Positions 22,845-31,512 are shown, numbered from the stretch's first letter. The stretch is 56,975 nt of DNA from Thermus composti (GCF_014647535.1 NZ_BMPJ01000002.1:1-56975), one strand, 5' to 3'. The notes: generated by a model not told the origin, from the sequence alone. Translations and numbers: made by a program.

Positions 22845-23191
22845 AGCTCATCGTGGCCATCATCCGCCCGGAGAAGCTCAACGAGGTGCTGGAGGCCCTT
22901 TTCAAGGCGGAGGTGCGGGGGCTTTCCCTAAGCCGGATCCAGGGCCACGGCGGCGAGACGGAGCGGGTGGAGACCTACCGGGGCACCACGGTGAAGATGG
23001 AGCTCCAGGAGAAGGTGCGCCTGGAGATCGGGGTCAGCGAGCCCTTCGTCAAGCCCACGGTGGAGGCCATCCTCAAGGCGGCCCGCACCGGGGAGGTGGG
23101 GGACGGGAAGATCTTCGTCCTTCCCGTGGAGAAGGTCTACCGGATCCGCACCGGGGAGGAGGACGAGGCCGCCGTCACCCCGGTACAATAG
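22841..23191 (+). CDS. glnK: PII signal protein GlnK/GlnB, without Tyr51
   Basis: Trimeric nitrogen-sensing PII protein, 116 residues, starting at GTG inside the amtB stop. It begins KLIVAIIRPEKLNEVLEAL and ends with the C-signature GDGKIFVLPVEKVYRIRTGE, so ATP and 2-oxoglutarate binding should be intact. The T-loop reads ETYRGTTVKMEL: position 51, tyrosine in uridylylated PII proteins, is valine, and position 49, serine in the cyanobacterial protein, is threonine. Uridylylation at Tyr51 is therefore impossible and signalling should rely on ligand binding. Coupled translation with amtB supports a channel-blocking role. Confidence 0.95.
   Translation: MKLIVAIIRPEKLNEVLEALFKAEVRGLSLSRIQGHGGETERVETYRGTTVKMELQEKVRLEIGVSEPFVKPTVEAILKAARTGEVGDGKIFVLPVEKVYRIRTGEEDEAAVTPVQ
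23184..23189 (+). promoter_or_regulatory. Leaderless -10 of hrcA
   Basis: TACAAT ends 6 bases before the GTG at 23196. Its last T is the first base of the glnK TAG stop. Confidence 0.75.
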
Positions 23192-23195
23192 GGGT

Positions 23196-24104
23196 GTGAC
23201 GGCCAGGCAGCGGGCCATTCTCCACCTCCTGGTGGAGGAGCACATCAAAACCAAAGCCCCGGTACCCTCGGCCAGGATCGCCGAGGGGCTTGGGCTTTCC
23301 CCCGCCCTGGCCCGGTACGAGCTCATCGCCCTCGAGGAGATGGGCTACCTCACCAAGCCCCACGCCTCGGCGGGGCGGGTGCCCACCCGGCAGGGCTTCC
23401 GCCAGTACTCCCTCTCCCTCCTTCCCCCAAAGCCCCTGCCCAAGGCCACCCGGGAACGCCTGGAAAGGGCCCTGGAGGGGGCCAGGGAGCCCGAGGCCTT
23501 CCTGGTGAAGATGGCGGTGGGGCTTTCCGGCTACCCCGCCCTCCTGCGCCTCCGGCCCCGGAGAACCCCTAGGGTCCTCCAGGTCCACCTCTCCCTCCTA
23601 GAAGGGGAGACGCTAGCGGTCTTCGTCCTGGAGGGAGGCCGGGTGAAGGAGGCGCGGCTTCCCCTCAGGCTCTCCCCGGAGAAGCTCCGGCAGGCGGAGG
23701 AGGTGCTCTCAGGCCCCCTCACGGCCTTGCCCCCGGCCCCTAAGGGCCTCGAGGACCTCTTCGCCCACCTCTCCCGGGCCCTCGCCTCGGGGCTTTCCCT
23801 CTCCTACCGGGAAGGGCTTTCCGAGGCCTTAAAAGAACCCGAGGCCCAAGACCCCGGCTTTCTGGAGCGGCTGGTGCGCCTCTACGAGGCAGGGGGGGAA
23901 GACGTCCTCACCCCCCCGGGCCGGGTGGACGTGCGGGTGGGGGAGGTGGAGGGCCTGGCCCAGGTGCAGGCGGGCTTCGCCCGGGGGGAGTGGCTGGGGG
24001 AGATCATCCTCTTAGGCCCCATGCGCATGCGCTACCCGGAGGCCCTCTCCGTGGCCTACAGCCTCTCCCAAGTCTATACTGAGGGCCATGCGGGTCCAGG
24101 TTAG
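23196..24104 (+). CDS. hrcA: Heat-shock repressor HrcA
   Basis: 302-residue repressor that normally binds CIRCE operators before groESL and dnaK and loses activity on heating. The N-terminal winged helix is clear: TARQRAILHLLVEEHIKTKA, then VPSARIAEGLGLSPALARYE, and GYLTKPHASAGRVPTRQGFR, the most diagnostic block. The rest is the GAF-like dimerisation domain, ending LGPMRMRYPEALSVAYSLSQ, where HrcA proteins typically have GP.RM.Y. Start GTG set by the -10. No CIRCE element or chaperone gene lies in this window, so its targets are elsewhere. The last 17 bases overlap the moaD-moaE fusion gene. Confidence 0.88.
   Translation: MTARQRAILHLLVEEHIKTKAPVPSARIAEGLGLSPALARYELIALEEMGYLTKPHASAGRVPTRQGFRQYSLSLLPPKPLPKATRERLERALEGAREPEAFLVKMAVGLSGYPALLRLRPRRTPRVLQVHLSLLEGETLAVFVLEGGRVKEARLPLRLSPEKLRQAEEVLSGPLTALPPAPKGLEDLFAHLSRALASGLSLSYREGLSEALKEPEAQDPGFLERLVRLYEAGGEDVLTPPGRVDVRVGEVEGLAQVQAGFARGEWLGEIILLGPMRMRYPEALSVAYSLSQVYTEGHAGPG
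24075..24080 (+). promoter_or_regulatory. Leaderless -10 of the moaD-moaE gene
   Basis: TATACT inside the end of hrcA, 7 bases before the ATG at 24088. Confidence 0.75.
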
Positions 24105-24759
24105 ACTCTTCGCCCTCTACCGGGAACAGGCGGGGACGGACCGCCTCGCCCTGGACCTCCCCGAGGGGGCCCGGGTGCGGGAGGCTAAGGAGGCGTTGGA
24201 GGGCCTCTTCCCGGGCCTCCGCCTCGAGGGCGGCATGGCGGCGGTGAACCAGGCCCTGGCGGGGGCGGAGACCCCCTTGAAGGAGGGGGACGAGGTGGCC
24301 TTTCTTCCCCCGGTATCCGGCGGGCAGGACTCCTTTGGCCTCACGGAAGCCCCCCTGGACCTGGGAGCCCTGGTGGCCTGGGCCACCGCCCCCGAGTACG
24401 GGGCGGTGGTGAGCTTCCTGGGCACCACCCGAAGCCCCAACCGGGGGGAGGAGGTGGCCTTTTTGGAGTACGAGGCCTACCCGGAGATGGCGGAGAAGGT
24501 GATGGCGGAGATCCTGGCCGAGATGCGCGCCCGCTGGCCCTTGGGCCGCATCGCCCTCTGGCACCGCTTAGGCCGGGTGGACCCGGGGGAGGCCTCCATC
24601 GCCATCGTGGTCTCGGCCCGGCACCGCAAGGAGGCCTTCGCCGCCTGCCAGTACGCCATTGACCGGGTGAAGCAGATCCTTCCCGTCTGGAAGAAGGAGT
24701 ACCGCAAAGACGGGAGCTTCTGGGTGGAGGGCTTCGCCCCGGAGGACCTTAGGCTTTGA
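24088..24759 (+). CDS. MoaD-MoaE fusion, molybdopterin synthase
   Basis: 223 residues joining both subunits of molybdopterin synthase, which adds two sulphurs to cyclic pyranopterin monophosphate. Residues 1-79 are MoaD (RVQVRLFALYREQAG, GDEVAFLPPVSGG), ending in Gly78-Gly79. Residues from about 85 are MoaE (GAVVSFLGTTRSPN, FLEYEAYPEMAEKVM, HRLGRVDPGEASIAIVVSA, HRKEAFAACQYAIDRVKQ, PVWKKEYRKDG). In separate MoaD the diglycine must be a free C-terminus to receive sulphur. Here it is followed at once by MoaE, so cleavage after Gly79 or a separate MoaD is needed. Compare MoaX of mycobacteria. Confidence 0.88.
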   Translation: MRVQVRLFALYREQAGTDRLALDLPEGARVREAKEALEGLFPGLRLEGGMAAVNQALAGAETPLKEGDEVAFLPPVSGGQDSFGLTEAPLDLGALVAWATAPEYGAVVSFLGTTRSPNRGEEVAFLEYEAYPEMAEKVMAEILAEMRARWPLGRIALWHRLGRVDPGEASIAIVVSARHRKEAFAACQYAIDRVKQILPVWKKEYRKDGSFWVEGFAPEDLRL

Positions 24760-24980
24760 CCTCCTTCACCTTCATCGCCGCCCTTCTTCTCCTCGTTCTC
24801 TTCGCCCTTCCCCTCCTTTTGGGCTACCTCTCGGGGCGGGCCTACCGGGAAGGCCGCGGCCGGGTGGCCTTGGGGCTTCTCCTCTTCGGGGCCTTCCTCG
24901 GGCTTTTAGCCCGGCCCAGGCCCTTGGGGCTTTTTCTCCTCCTCCTCGGGCTTTTCCTGGGGTATGGCCGCCTCCGCTAG
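24756..24980 (+). CDS. Small membrane protein, unknown function
   Basis: 74 residues with three hydrophobic stretches ([52 protein letters not shown]) split by arginine-rich turns. The TTG start overlaps the preceding TGA stop (TTGA), with GGAGG at 24741-24745. I recognise no family. It lies between the molybdopterin synthase gene and rlmN, whose -10 immediately follows its stop. A coding role is likely from frame, overlap and ribosome site, but unproven. Confidence 0.6.
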   Translation: MTSFTFIAALLLLVLFALPLLLGYLSGRAYREGRGRVALGLLLFGAFLGLLARPRPLGLFLLLLGLFLGYGRLR

Positions 24981-24981
24981 C

Positions 24982-24987
24982 TATAAT
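24982..24987 (+). promoter_or_regulatory. Leaderless -10 of rlmN
   Basis: A consensus TATAAT, 6 bases before the ATG at 24994, which fixes the start ten residues inside the longest open frame. Confidence 0.85.
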
Positions 24988-24993
24988 GGAGGG

Positions 24994-26067
24994 ATGACCG
25001 GGCAGGCCTCCCCGGAAACGCCCACGAAATCCATTCTGGAACTCCTACCGGAAGAGCTTCCGGGCGAGGGCTACCGCAAGGCCCAGATCGCCCACTGGCT
25101 CTACGCCAAGGGCGTCCAGGACTTCGCCGAGATGACCGACCTCCCCAAGGCCCTGCGGGAAGCCCTGGCCAGGGAGTGGCGCCTCTTGGAGTTCAGCCTG
25201 GTCCAGGCCTACCCGAGCCAAGACGGGAGCGTCAAGTACCTCTTCACCCTCCTGGACGGCCAAAGGACCGAGGCCGTCTACATGCCCTACCAAAACCGCA
25301 AGACGGTCTGCCTCTCCAGCATGGTGGGCTGCCCCGCCGGGTGCACCTTCTGCGCCACCGGGGCCTTGGGCTTCGGGCGGAACCTCACCGCAGCGGAGAT
25401 CCTGGGCCAGCTCCTTGCCATCGCCCACCACCAGGGGATCTCCCCCCGGGAGATCCGCAACGTGGTCCTCATGGGCATGGGGGAGCCCCTCCTCAACCTG
25501 AAGAACGTCCTCAAGGCCATCCGCATCCTGCTCCACCCCCAGGGCCTGGCCATGAGCCCGAGGCGGATCACCCTCTCCACCGTGGGCATCCCCAAGGGGA
25601 TCTACCGCCTGGCGGAGGAGGACCTGGGGGTGCGGCTCGCCCTTTCCCTCCACGCCCCAGACGACGAGACCCGCAAGGCCATCATTCCCACCGCCCACCG
25701 CTACCCCATCGCCGAGATCATGGAGGCGGTGCGCCACTACTACGCCAAGACCAAGCGCCGGGTCACCTTTGAGTACACCCTCCTCAAAGGGGTGAACGAC
25801 CACCCCTGGCAGGCCAGGCTCCTCGCCAAGCTCCTCAAGGGCCTAAGCGCCCACGTGAACCTGATCCCCTTCAACCCCTGGGAAGGGGCCCCCGTGGCGG
25901 GGACGCCCAAGGCGGGGGTTTTAGCCTTCGCCGAGGCGCTTAGGCGCCTGGGGGTGCCCGTCTCCATACGGTGGAGCCGGGGCCAGGACGTGGGGGCGGC
26001 CTGCGGGCAGCTGGCCCTGAAGACCCCCAAGGCCCTCACACCGCTTCCAGAAGGCGCCGGGCGATGA
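24994..26067 (+). CDS. rlmN: 23S rRNA A2503 / tRNA A37 methyltransferase RlmN
   Basis: Radical SAM methyltransferase, 357 residues, which methylates C2 of A2503 in 23S rRNA and A37 in tRNA. The cluster motif C-x3-C-x2-C is seen in [14 protein letters not shown] (near residue 111). The GMGEP block is [11 protein letters not shown], and the catalytic C-terminal cysteine lies in VGAACGQL near 343. An N-terminal accessory domain precedes the barrel ([20 protein letters not shown]). RlmN rather than Cfr fits its conserved, non-mobile setting. Its last 32 bases overlap the convergent acyl-CoA dehydrogenase gene. Confidence 0.95.
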   Translation: MTGQASPETPTKSILELLPEELPGEGYRKAQIAHWLYAKGVQDFAEMTDLPKALREALAREWRLLEFSLVQAYPSQDGSVKYLFTLLDGQRTEAVYMPYQNRKTVCLSSMVGCPAGCTFCATGALGFGRNLTAAEILGQLLAIAHHQGISPREIRNVVLMGMGEPLLNLKNVLKAIRILLHPQGLAMSPRRITLSTVGIPKGIYRLAEEDLGVRLALSLHAPDDETRKAIIPTAHRYPIAEIMEAVRHYYAKTKRRVTFEYTLLKGVNDHPWQARLLAKLLKGLSAHVNLIPFNPWEGAPVAGTPKAGVLAFAEALRRLGVPVSIRWSRGQDVGAACGQLALKTPKALTPLPEGAGR

Positions 26068-27199
26068 CGAGCTTCAGGATCTCGCTGGTCCCCTCCCCGA
26101 TCCGGGTGAGGCGGGCGTCCCGCCAGTAGCGCTCCACGGGGTAGTCCTTGATGTAGCCGTAGCCCCCCAGGATCTGGATGGCCTCGTCGCAGGCCTTCAC
26201 CGCCGCCTCGCTGGCGAAGAGCTTGGCCTGGGCGGCCTCGAGGGTGAAGGGCCTCCCCGCATCCTTCAGCTCCGCCGCCTTGAGGTAAAGGAGCCTCGCC
26301 GCCTCCAAGGCGGTGGCCGCCTCCGCCAGCTTGAAGGAGACCCCCTCGTACTCGGCGATGGGCCTGCCGAAGGCCTCCCTGCCCTTGGCGTAGGAAAGGG
26401 CGTAGTCCAAGGCCGCCTGGCCCAGGCCCACCGCCATGGCGGCGATGCCGATCCGGCCCCCGTCCAAGACCCTTAGGACGTCGTAAAACCCCTTGCCCCT
26501 TTCCCCCAAAAGGGCCTCCTCGGACACGAAGAGGTCCTCCAGGATGAGCTGCGCCGTGTCCGAGGCGTTGAGGCCAAGCTTTTCTTCCTTCCTCCCCACC
26601 CTTAGGCCCTTCTCGGGGCGGAAGAAGGCGAAGGCGGAGATCCCCAGGTGCTTCCTCTCGGGGGAAGGGGCGGGGTCGGTGCGGGCCATGATCACGTAAA
26701 CCCCGGCCACGCTCCCCTGGGTGATGAACTGCTTGGTGCCGTTGAGCCGCCACCCCCCCGCCACCGGCTCCGCCTTGGTCTTGAGGGCGGCGGCGTCCGA
26801 GCCCGAGCCAGGCTCCGTGAGCCCCCAGGCCCCCAAGGCCTCCCCCGAAGCCAGTTTGGGCAAAAAGGTCTCCTTCTGCCTTGCGTTCCCCGCGAGGAGG
26901 ATATGCCCCGTGGCCAGGGAGTTGTGGCTGGCCACGGTGAGGGCGAGGGCCCCGTCGTGGTAGGCGAGGGCCTCCACCATGCGGGCGAAAAGCCGGGTGG
27001 ATAGCCCCGCCCCCCCATAGGCCTCGGGCACCACCGCCCCGAAGACGCCGAACTGGGCCAGCTTCCGCACCAGGTCCCAGGGGAAGGCCCCCGTCCGGTC
27101 CCGCTCCGCCGCCCCAGGGGCCACCTCGGCCTTCAAAAACTCCCTAAAGGGCCCCAGGACCTGCCTTTCCTCCTGGCTTTCCTCAAACCAAAGGGCCAT
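26036..27199 (-). CDS. Acyl-CoA dehydrogenase
   Basis: FAD-dependent acyl-CoA dehydrogenase, 387 residues, normal family length. N-terminal helical domain, then the substrate and FAD segment [17 protein letters not shown] and [17 protein letters not shown], then the helical C-terminal domain with [20 protein letters not shown] and [11 protein letters not shown]. The glutamate of EGTSEI is the catalytic base position of short- and medium-chain enzymes. It probably oxidises a short or branched acyl-CoA in fatty-acid or amino-acid breakdown; the chain length cannot be read off. It stands alone, leftward. Confidence 0.92.
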   Translation of the reverse strand: MALWFEESQEERQVLGPFREFLKAEVAPGAAERDRTGAFPWDLVRKLAQFGVFGAVVPEAYGGAGLSTRLFARMVEALAYHDGALALTVASHNSLATGHILLAGNARQKETFLPKLASGEALGAWGLTEPGSGSDAAALKTKAEPVAGGWRLNGTKQFITQGSVAGVYVIMARTDPAPSPERKHLGISAFAFFRPEKGLRVGRKEEKLGLNASDTAQLILEDLFVSEEALLGERGKGFYDVLRVLDGGRIGIAAMAVGLGQAALDYALSYAKGREAFGRPIAEYEGVSFKLAEAATALEAARLLYLKAAELKDAGRPFTLEAAQAKLFASEAAVKACDEAIQILGGYGYIKDYPVERYWRDARLTRIGEGTSEILKLVIARRLLEAV

Positions 27200-27208
27200 G
27201 GTGCCCCG

Positions 27209-27214
27209 AGTATA
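27209..27214 (-). promoter_or_regulatory. -10 of the acyl-CoA dehydrogenase gene
   Basis: TATACT on the minus strand, 9 bases before the ATG at 27199; the transcript would have at most 2-3 untranslated bases. Confidence 0.65.
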
Positions 27215-27259
27215 TCACTTTCCTTCCCCCATGCAAAAAGGCGTTGGACTACAGGGTGG

Positions 27260-27265
27260 TAGATT
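27260..27265 (+). promoter_or_regulatory. Leaderless -10 of the Clp1-type kinase gene
   Basis: TAGATT, 7 bases before the ATG at 27273. It decides for this start over the 25-residue-longer open frame. Confidence 0.65.
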
Positions 27266-27272
27266 GGGGCCG

Positions 27273-27974
27273 ATGCTCCTCCTCCTGGGCCCCACGGACG
27301 CGGGCAAGTCCACCCTGGCCCAAAGGCTTCTGGAGCGGGCGGGGGAGGCCTTCCTTCTGGACCTGGACCCGGGGCAGGGGAATTTGCCCGGGGCCTTCTC
27401 CCTCTTCCACTACCAAAAAGGCCGCCTGGCCCTGGTGCGGCGGACCCTCCTCGGGGCCCTCTCCCCCATGGGGGTGGAGGCGAAGGCCCTGGTGGCCGCC
27501 TTGCGCCTGGCCCGCCTCATCCCCCCGGGAAGCCCGGCGGTGGCCGACACCGACGGGCTTTTGGACCCCGCCTACCGCCTCCTCCAGGTGGACGCCCTGG
27601 CCCCGGTGGAGATCCTGGTCCTGGGGGCGGAGGGGCTTTTCCGGGCCCTTGCCTGGCGGAAGGACCTAAAGGCGCGCCTCCTCCCCCCCTTGCCTGGGGC
27701 CCGGCGCAAGACCCCACGGGAAAGGCGGGAAAACCGCCTAAGGCGCCTCCTCGCCCACTTCCAGGAGGCAAGGCCCCGGGTCCTTCCCCTGGAGGGCTCC
27801 CCGAGGCCCGAAAGGCTTTACGCCCTTCTGGACCCCGAGGGGTTTCTCCTGGGCTACGGGCGGCTTCTGGCCTATGGGGCAGGCGAGGGGCTTTTCCTCA
27901 CCCCGGTGGAGGGGGAGGTGGCCCGCCTCGAGGCCACCCGCCTCGCCCTTCCTACCCCCGCACTACCAGGTTGA
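27273..27974 (+). CDS. Clp1/Grc3-family polynucleotide 5'-kinase
   Basis: 233-residue P-loop protein of the Clp1/Grc3 RNA-kinase family. Walker A is GPTDAGKST (residues 6-14), with the family-specific threonine-aspartate before AGK; Walker B is [14 protein letters not shown], the DLDPGQ block shared with eukaryotic Clp1 and archaeal kinases. A basic lid-like segment follows ([20 protein letters not shown]). These enzymes phosphorylate 5'-OH ends of RNA or DNA. A Thermus member with such activity has been reported as far as I recall. It lacks the N- and C-terminal extra domains of eukaryotic Clp1. It converges with leuS, overlapping by 23 bases. Role in the cell unknown; RNA repair or end healing is the obvious guess. 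Confidence 0.82.
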   Translation: MLLLLGPTDAGKSTLAQRLLERAGEAFLLDLDPGQGNLPGAFSLFHYQKGRLALVRRTLLGALSPMGVEAKALVAALRLARLIPPGSPAVADTDGLLDPAYRLLQVDALAPVEILVLGAEGLFRALAWRKDLKARLLPPLPGARRKTPRERRENRLRRLLAHFQEARPRVLPLEGSPRPERLYALLDPEGFLLGYGRLLAYGAGEGLFLTPVEGEVARLEATRLALPTPALPG

Positions 27975-30585
27975 GGATCTTCCCCGGGACGTAGATCTCC
28001 TTCACCACCTCCTTGCCCTCGAGGTGGGCCTTTACGTTCCGCACCTTAAGGGCCTCGGCCTTGGCCACCTCCAGGGGGGCGTCCTTGGGGATCCTGATCG
28101 TCCCCCGCACCCTGCCGTTCACCTGGACCGCCACCTCCACCACGTCCTTCTCCAAGGCCTTCTCGTCCAGCTCGGGCCAGCCCGCCTCAAAGAGGCTATC
28201 GGGCCAGAACCAGTGCCAAAGCTCCTCGGCCAGGTGCGGGGCGAAGGGGAAGAGCATCTGCAGGTAGTAGCGGATGGCGGTGCGGTAGACCGGGGTGACG
28301 GGGCGGTCCTTGCGGTACTCGTAGAGGGCGTTCAGGAACTCCATGAGGGCGGCGATGGCGGTGTTGAAGCGGAGGGCCTCGAGGTCCTCCGTCACCTTCT
28401 TCAGGGTCTCGTGGAGTTTGACGTAAAGCGCCCGGTCCTTCCCCTCCAAAGCCTCCGCCTGGAAGACCCCGCTCGTCCCGGAAAGGGCCTCCCGGTCCTC
28501 GGCCACCCGGCGGTAAATGCGGTTTAAGAAGCGCCAGGCCCCCTGGACCCCCTCCTCGGTCCAGACCATCTCGTTCTCAGGGGGAGCGGCGAAGAGGATG
28601 GTGATGCGGGCGATGTCCGCCCCCTCTTCCTTCACGAAGGGCCCCACCATGACCCCGTTCCCCTTGGACTTGCTCATGACGGCGGGCTTCCAGAGGTGGA
28701 GGGTGCCGTCCTCGTGGGGGCGGAGCTCGGCCCCCATCTTCCTCACCTCCTCCAGGGAAAGCTCACTCTTTTGGATCTCCAGCTGGATGCGGGTGGGCTC
28801 GGGGAGGCGCACCCTCTCTCCCTCCACCTCCACGGGGCCAAAGTCCGTCCAGGCCATGACCATGCCCTGGGTGAAGAGGCCCCGGAAAGGCTCCTCCACC
28901 GCCACCATCCCCAGGTCGTGGAGGAACTTGGTGAAGAAGCGGCTGTAGAGGAGGTGGAGTACGGCGTGCTCCACCCCGCCGATGTACTGGTCCACGGGCA
29001 TCCAGGCGTTGGCCTTCTCGGGGTCAAAGGGGAGGCGTTGGTTGTGGGGGTCGGTGTAGCGGAGGTAGTACCAGCTGGAGTCAAAGAAGGTGTCCATGGT
29101 GTCGGTGTCCCGCTTGGCGGGGCCACCGCACTTGGGACAGGTGGTCTCGTAGAACTCGGGGTGGGCCTCCAGGGGGCTTTTCCCCTTGGGGCGGATGTCC
29201 TCTATATCCTTGAGGTCGGGGAGGAGGACGGGAAGCTCCTCCTCGGGGACGGGCACCACCCCGCAGGCCTCGCAGTGGATCATGGGGATGGGGGTCCCCC
29301 AGTAGCGCTGGCGGCTTATGAGCCAGTCCCGGAGGCGGTAGGTGACCCGGCCCTTCCCCAGGCCCTTTTCCTCAAGCCAGGCGATGACCTTCTTCTTCCC
29401 CTCCTCGCTCGGCGTGCCGTCAAAGGGCCCCGAGTTCACCATGACCCCGGGCTCCTCGTAAGCCCTTTCCAAAGGCTCAGGGAGGGGTTCACCGGGCCGC
29501 TCAATCACCTTCTTGATGGGTAGGCCATACTTTCTGGCGAACTCGTAGTCCCTTTGGTCGTGGGCGGGCACGGCCATGATGGCCCCGGTGCCGTAGCCAA
29601 AAAGCACGTAGTCGGCGGTCCAGATGGGGATCCTCTCCCCGGTGGCGGGGTTCAGGGCGTAGGCCCCCAGGAAGACCCCGGTCTTCTCCCGCCCCTCCGC
29701 CTGGCGCTCAATCTCCGTCTTGCGCTTGGCGGCCTCCACGTAGGCCAAGACCTCTTCCCGCCTTTCGGGCGCGGCGAGCTCCAGGGTCAAGGGGTGCTCC
29801 GGGGCGAGGACGAGGAAGGTGGCCCCGAAGAGGGTGTCGGGGCGGGTGGTGAAGACGGGGATCCTCACCTCCTTCCCCTCCACGGGGAAGAGGATCTCCG
29901 CCCCCTCGGAGCGGCCGATCCAGGCCCTTTGCATGGCCTTGACCTTCTCGGGCCAGTCCAGGGCCTCGAGGTCCTCCAAAAGCCTCTCGGCGTAGGCGGT
30001 GATGCGCAGGTACCACTGCTCCAATTCCCGCTTCTCCACGGGGGTGTCCTCGTGGCGCCAGCAGCGGCCCTCCACCACCTGCTCGTTGGCGAGGACGGTC
30101 TGGCACTTGGGGCACCAGTTGACGAGGCCCTTGGCCCGGTAGGCCAGGCCCTTCTCCCACATCTTGAGGAAGATCCACTGGTTCCAGCGGTAGTACTCGG
30201 GCTCGCAGGTGGTCACCTCCCGGTCCCAGTCGTAGAGGATGCCCATGAGCTCCAGGCTCTCCTTGGCCTGGCGGATGTTCTGGTAGGTCCAGTCCCGGGG
30301 GTGGAGGCCGAACTTGAGGGCGGCGTTCTCCGCAGGGAGGCCAAAGGCGTCCCAGCCCATGGGGTGGAGGACCTCGTAGCCCTGCATCCGGCGGAAGCGG
30401 GCCAGGACGTCCCCCATGGTGTAGTTCTTCAGGTGGCCCATGTGCAGGTCCCCCGAGGGGTAGGGGAACATGACGAGGACGTACTGCTTCTTGCCCTCGG
30501 GCCGGTCCTTGGCCCGCATGAAGCCCTTTTCCTTCCAGAAGCGCTGCCACTTGGGCTCTATGGCGTGGGGGTTGTACCTTTCCAT
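27952..30585 (-). CDS. leuS: Leucyl-tRNA synthetase
   Basis: Class I leucyl-tRNA synthetase, 877 residues. HIGH-box [15 protein letters not shown] near 42; zinc-type cysteines [18 protein letters not shown] near 160; the CP1 editing domain from about 225 to 420 with the threonine-rich [16 protein letters not shown]; a second zinc knuckle ETTCPKCGG near 490 with [16 protein letters not shown]; and the KMSKS loop as [10 protein letters not shown] near 640. The start is the ATG at 30585 with GGGGAGG at 30598-30592; the open frame continues upstream through the leader. A terminator hairpin and a leader peptide precede it, implying attenuation. Confidence 0.96.
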   Translation of the reverse strand: MERYNPHAIEPKWQRFWKEKGFMRAKDRPEGKKQYVLVMFPYPSGDLHMGHLKNYTMGDVLARFRRMQGYEVLHPMGWDAFGLPAENAALKFGLHPRDWTYQNIRQAKESLELMGILYDWDREVTTCEPEYYRWNQWIFLKMWEKGLAYRAKGLVNWCPKCQTVLANEQVVEGRCWRHEDTPVEKRELEQWYLRITAYAERLLEDLEALDWPEKVKAMQRAWIGRSEGAEILFPVEGKEVRIPVFTTRPDTLFGATFLVLAPEHPLTLELAAPERREEVLAYVEAAKRKTEIERQAEGREKTGVFLGAYALNPATGERIPIWTADYVLFGYGTGAIMAVPAHDQRDYEFARKYGLPIKKVIERPGEPLPEPLERAYEEPGVMVNSGPFDGTPSEEGKKKVIAWLEEKGLGKGRVTYRLRDWLISRQRYWGTPIPMIHCEACGVVPVPEEELPVLLPDLKDIEDIRPKGKSPLEAHPEFYETTCPKCGGPAKRDTDTMDTFFDSSWYYLRYTDPHNQRLPFDPEKANAWMPVDQYIGGVEHAVLHLLYSRFFTKFLHDLGMVAVEEPFRGLFTQGMVMAWTDFGPVEVEGERVRLPEPTRIQLEIQKSELSLEEVRKMGAELRPHEDGTLHLWKPAVMSKSKGNGVMVGPFVKEEGADIARITILFAAPPENEMVWTEEGVQGAWRFLNRIYRRVAEDREALSGTSGVFQAEALEGKDRALYVKLHETLKKVTEDLEALRFNTAIAALMEFLNALYEYRKDRPVTPVYRTAIRYYLQMLFPFAPHLAEELWHWFWPDSLFEAGWPELDEKALEKDVVEVAVQVNGRVRGTIRIPKDAPLEVAKAEALKVRNVKAHLEGKEVVKEIYVPGKILNLVVRG

Positions 30586-30598
30586 GCCCTTCCTCCCC

Positions 30599-30628
30599 AA
30601 AAAAGCCCCTTCCCCTTCGGGAAGGGAC
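30599..30628 (-). terminator. Attenuator terminator in the leuS leader
   Basis: On the minus strand CCCTTCCC (30626-30619), loop GAAG, GGGAAGGG (30614-30607), extended by two outer pairs and followed by six T (30604-30599). It lies just 14 bases before the leuS ATG, after the leader peptide, so it would stop transcription before leuS unless an alternative fold forms. Confidence 0.8.
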
Positions 30629-30666
30629 GGCCAGGCCCCTCCCCACCCTAGGGGCATAGCCTGGCC
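30629..30666 (-). promoter_or_regulatory. Alternative pairing region of the leuS attenuator
   Basis: Segments GGCCAG (30666-30661) and CTGGCC (30634-30629) can pair, as can GCCCCT (30655-30650) and AGGGGC (30640-30635). The strand GGGGAGGG (30644-30637) can instead pair with CCCTTCCC of the terminator over 8 bp with one G-U, breaking it. These are the 1:2 and 2:3 folds expected of a classical attenuator. Confidence 0.65.
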
Positions 30667-30674
30667 CGGCACAT
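30648..30674 (-). CDS. leuS leader peptide, 8 codons
   Basis: A leaderless mini-gene ATG TGC CGG GCC AGG CTA TGC CCC TAG, giving M-C-R-A-R-L-C-P. The single leucine codon is CTA, which appears scarcer than CTC, CTG and CTT in the genes around. The peptide overlaps the left arm of the first hairpin, so ribosome stalling at CTA would free the antiterminator strand. Support is its exact 6-base spacing from a -10 and its fit with the downstream folds; there is no protein homology to test at this length. Confidence 0.6.
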   Translation of the reverse strand: MCRARLCP

Positions 30675-30680
30675 AGGCCT

Positions 30681-30686
30681 ATCCTA
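30681..30686 (-). promoter_or_regulatory. -10 of the leuS leader
   Basis: TAGGAT on the minus strand, 6 bases before the leader-peptide ATG at 30674 and about 95 bases before leuS. No convincing -35. Confidence 0.65.
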
Positions 30687-30714
30687 CTCCCTTCCGCACC
30701 CCGGCGAAAAGGCG

Positions 30715-31485
30715 CTAGGCCTCCAGGGCCCGGGCCACCACCGCCCCGAGGAGGAGGGCGAGGAGAAGGAGGTAGAGCCCCAAAAGGGCCAGGACGAACC
30801 CCGCCAAAGGCCCGTAAAGGAGCTCGTACTGGGAGCGGGGAAGGAGCCTGGGAAGCCCGAGGCGCACCCCTTCAAAGAGGAGGGCCGCCACCGCCGCCCC
30901 GGCGCTTAGGGGAAGGAGGTCCTTAAGGCGCCTCGCCCCCCGGAAGAAGGCGTAGGTGAGGAGGAAGAGGAGAAAGGCGGCGCTCAAAGGGAGGAAGGCC
31001 TCGAGGGGGGCCCAAACACCCCGGGGGAGGAAGCGGAAGAGAAAGCCCAAAAGAAGCCCCAAGAGGGCGAGGAGGATGAGGCTTATCCCCAAGAGAAAGG
31101 GCATGAGAAGCCCCAAAAGCCGGTGGCGCGCCAAAGGCCGCCCGAAGATGAGACCCAGGGCGTAGCTTAGGGCGGCGAAGAAGTTGCTCCCCGACCAGAG
31201 GAGGAGAAGGGCGCTTCCCAAGGTGAGGGGAAAGGCGCTTCGGGTGAGGAAGCGGAGGAGGTCCTGGGCGAGCTCCGGCCGGGCGGGGAAAAGGGCCTGG
31301 GTGAACTCCTCCAGGGCCTTCAGGACCTGGGCCTGAAGGAGGGGGTTCCCGGAAAGGAGAAGCCCGAACCCCCCCACCAGGAGGAGAAGAAGGGGCATGA
31401 GGGAAAGGAGGGCGTAGTAGGCGAGGGCGGCGGCGAAGAAGGGGACGTGGGCCTCCTGGTAGAGGCGGTAGAAGCGCCTAAGCAA
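30715..31485 (-). CDS. YihY/BrkB family membrane protein
   Basis: 256-residue inner-membrane protein with six helices, of the family once called ribonuclease BN (wrongly; it is not a nuclease). Landmarks: FFAAALAYYALLSLMPLLLLLV-type start (AAALAYYALLSLMPL), LWSGSNFFAALSYALG, RGVWAPLEA and YGPLAGFVLALLGLYLLLLA. The start codon is TTG at 31485 with AGGAGG upstream. It follows proA by 27 bases and may be cotranscribed with proBA. Function of the family is unknown; transport of small molecules has been suggested. Confidence 0.85.
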   Translation of the reverse strand: MLRRFYRLYQEAHVPFFAAALAYYALLSLMPLLLLLVGGFGLLLSGNPLLQAQVLKALEEFTQALFPARPELAQDLLRFLTRSAFPLTLGSALLLLWSGSNFFAALSYALGLIFGRPLARHRLLGLLMPFLLGISLILLALLGLLLGFLFRFLPRGVWAPLEAFLPLSAAFLLFLLTYAFFRGARRLKDLLPLSAGAAVAALLFEGVRLGLPRLLPRSQYELLYGPLAGFVLALLGLYLLLLALLLGAVVARALEA

Positions 31486-31512
31486 GGCCCGCTACCCCCT
31501 CCTCTTCCCGCC

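Noticed and set aside
30586-30672. LeuS start 29 residues further upstream
   Set aside because: The extension is translated attenuator sequence and lies before a clear ribosome site; family homology begins at [13 protein letters not shown].
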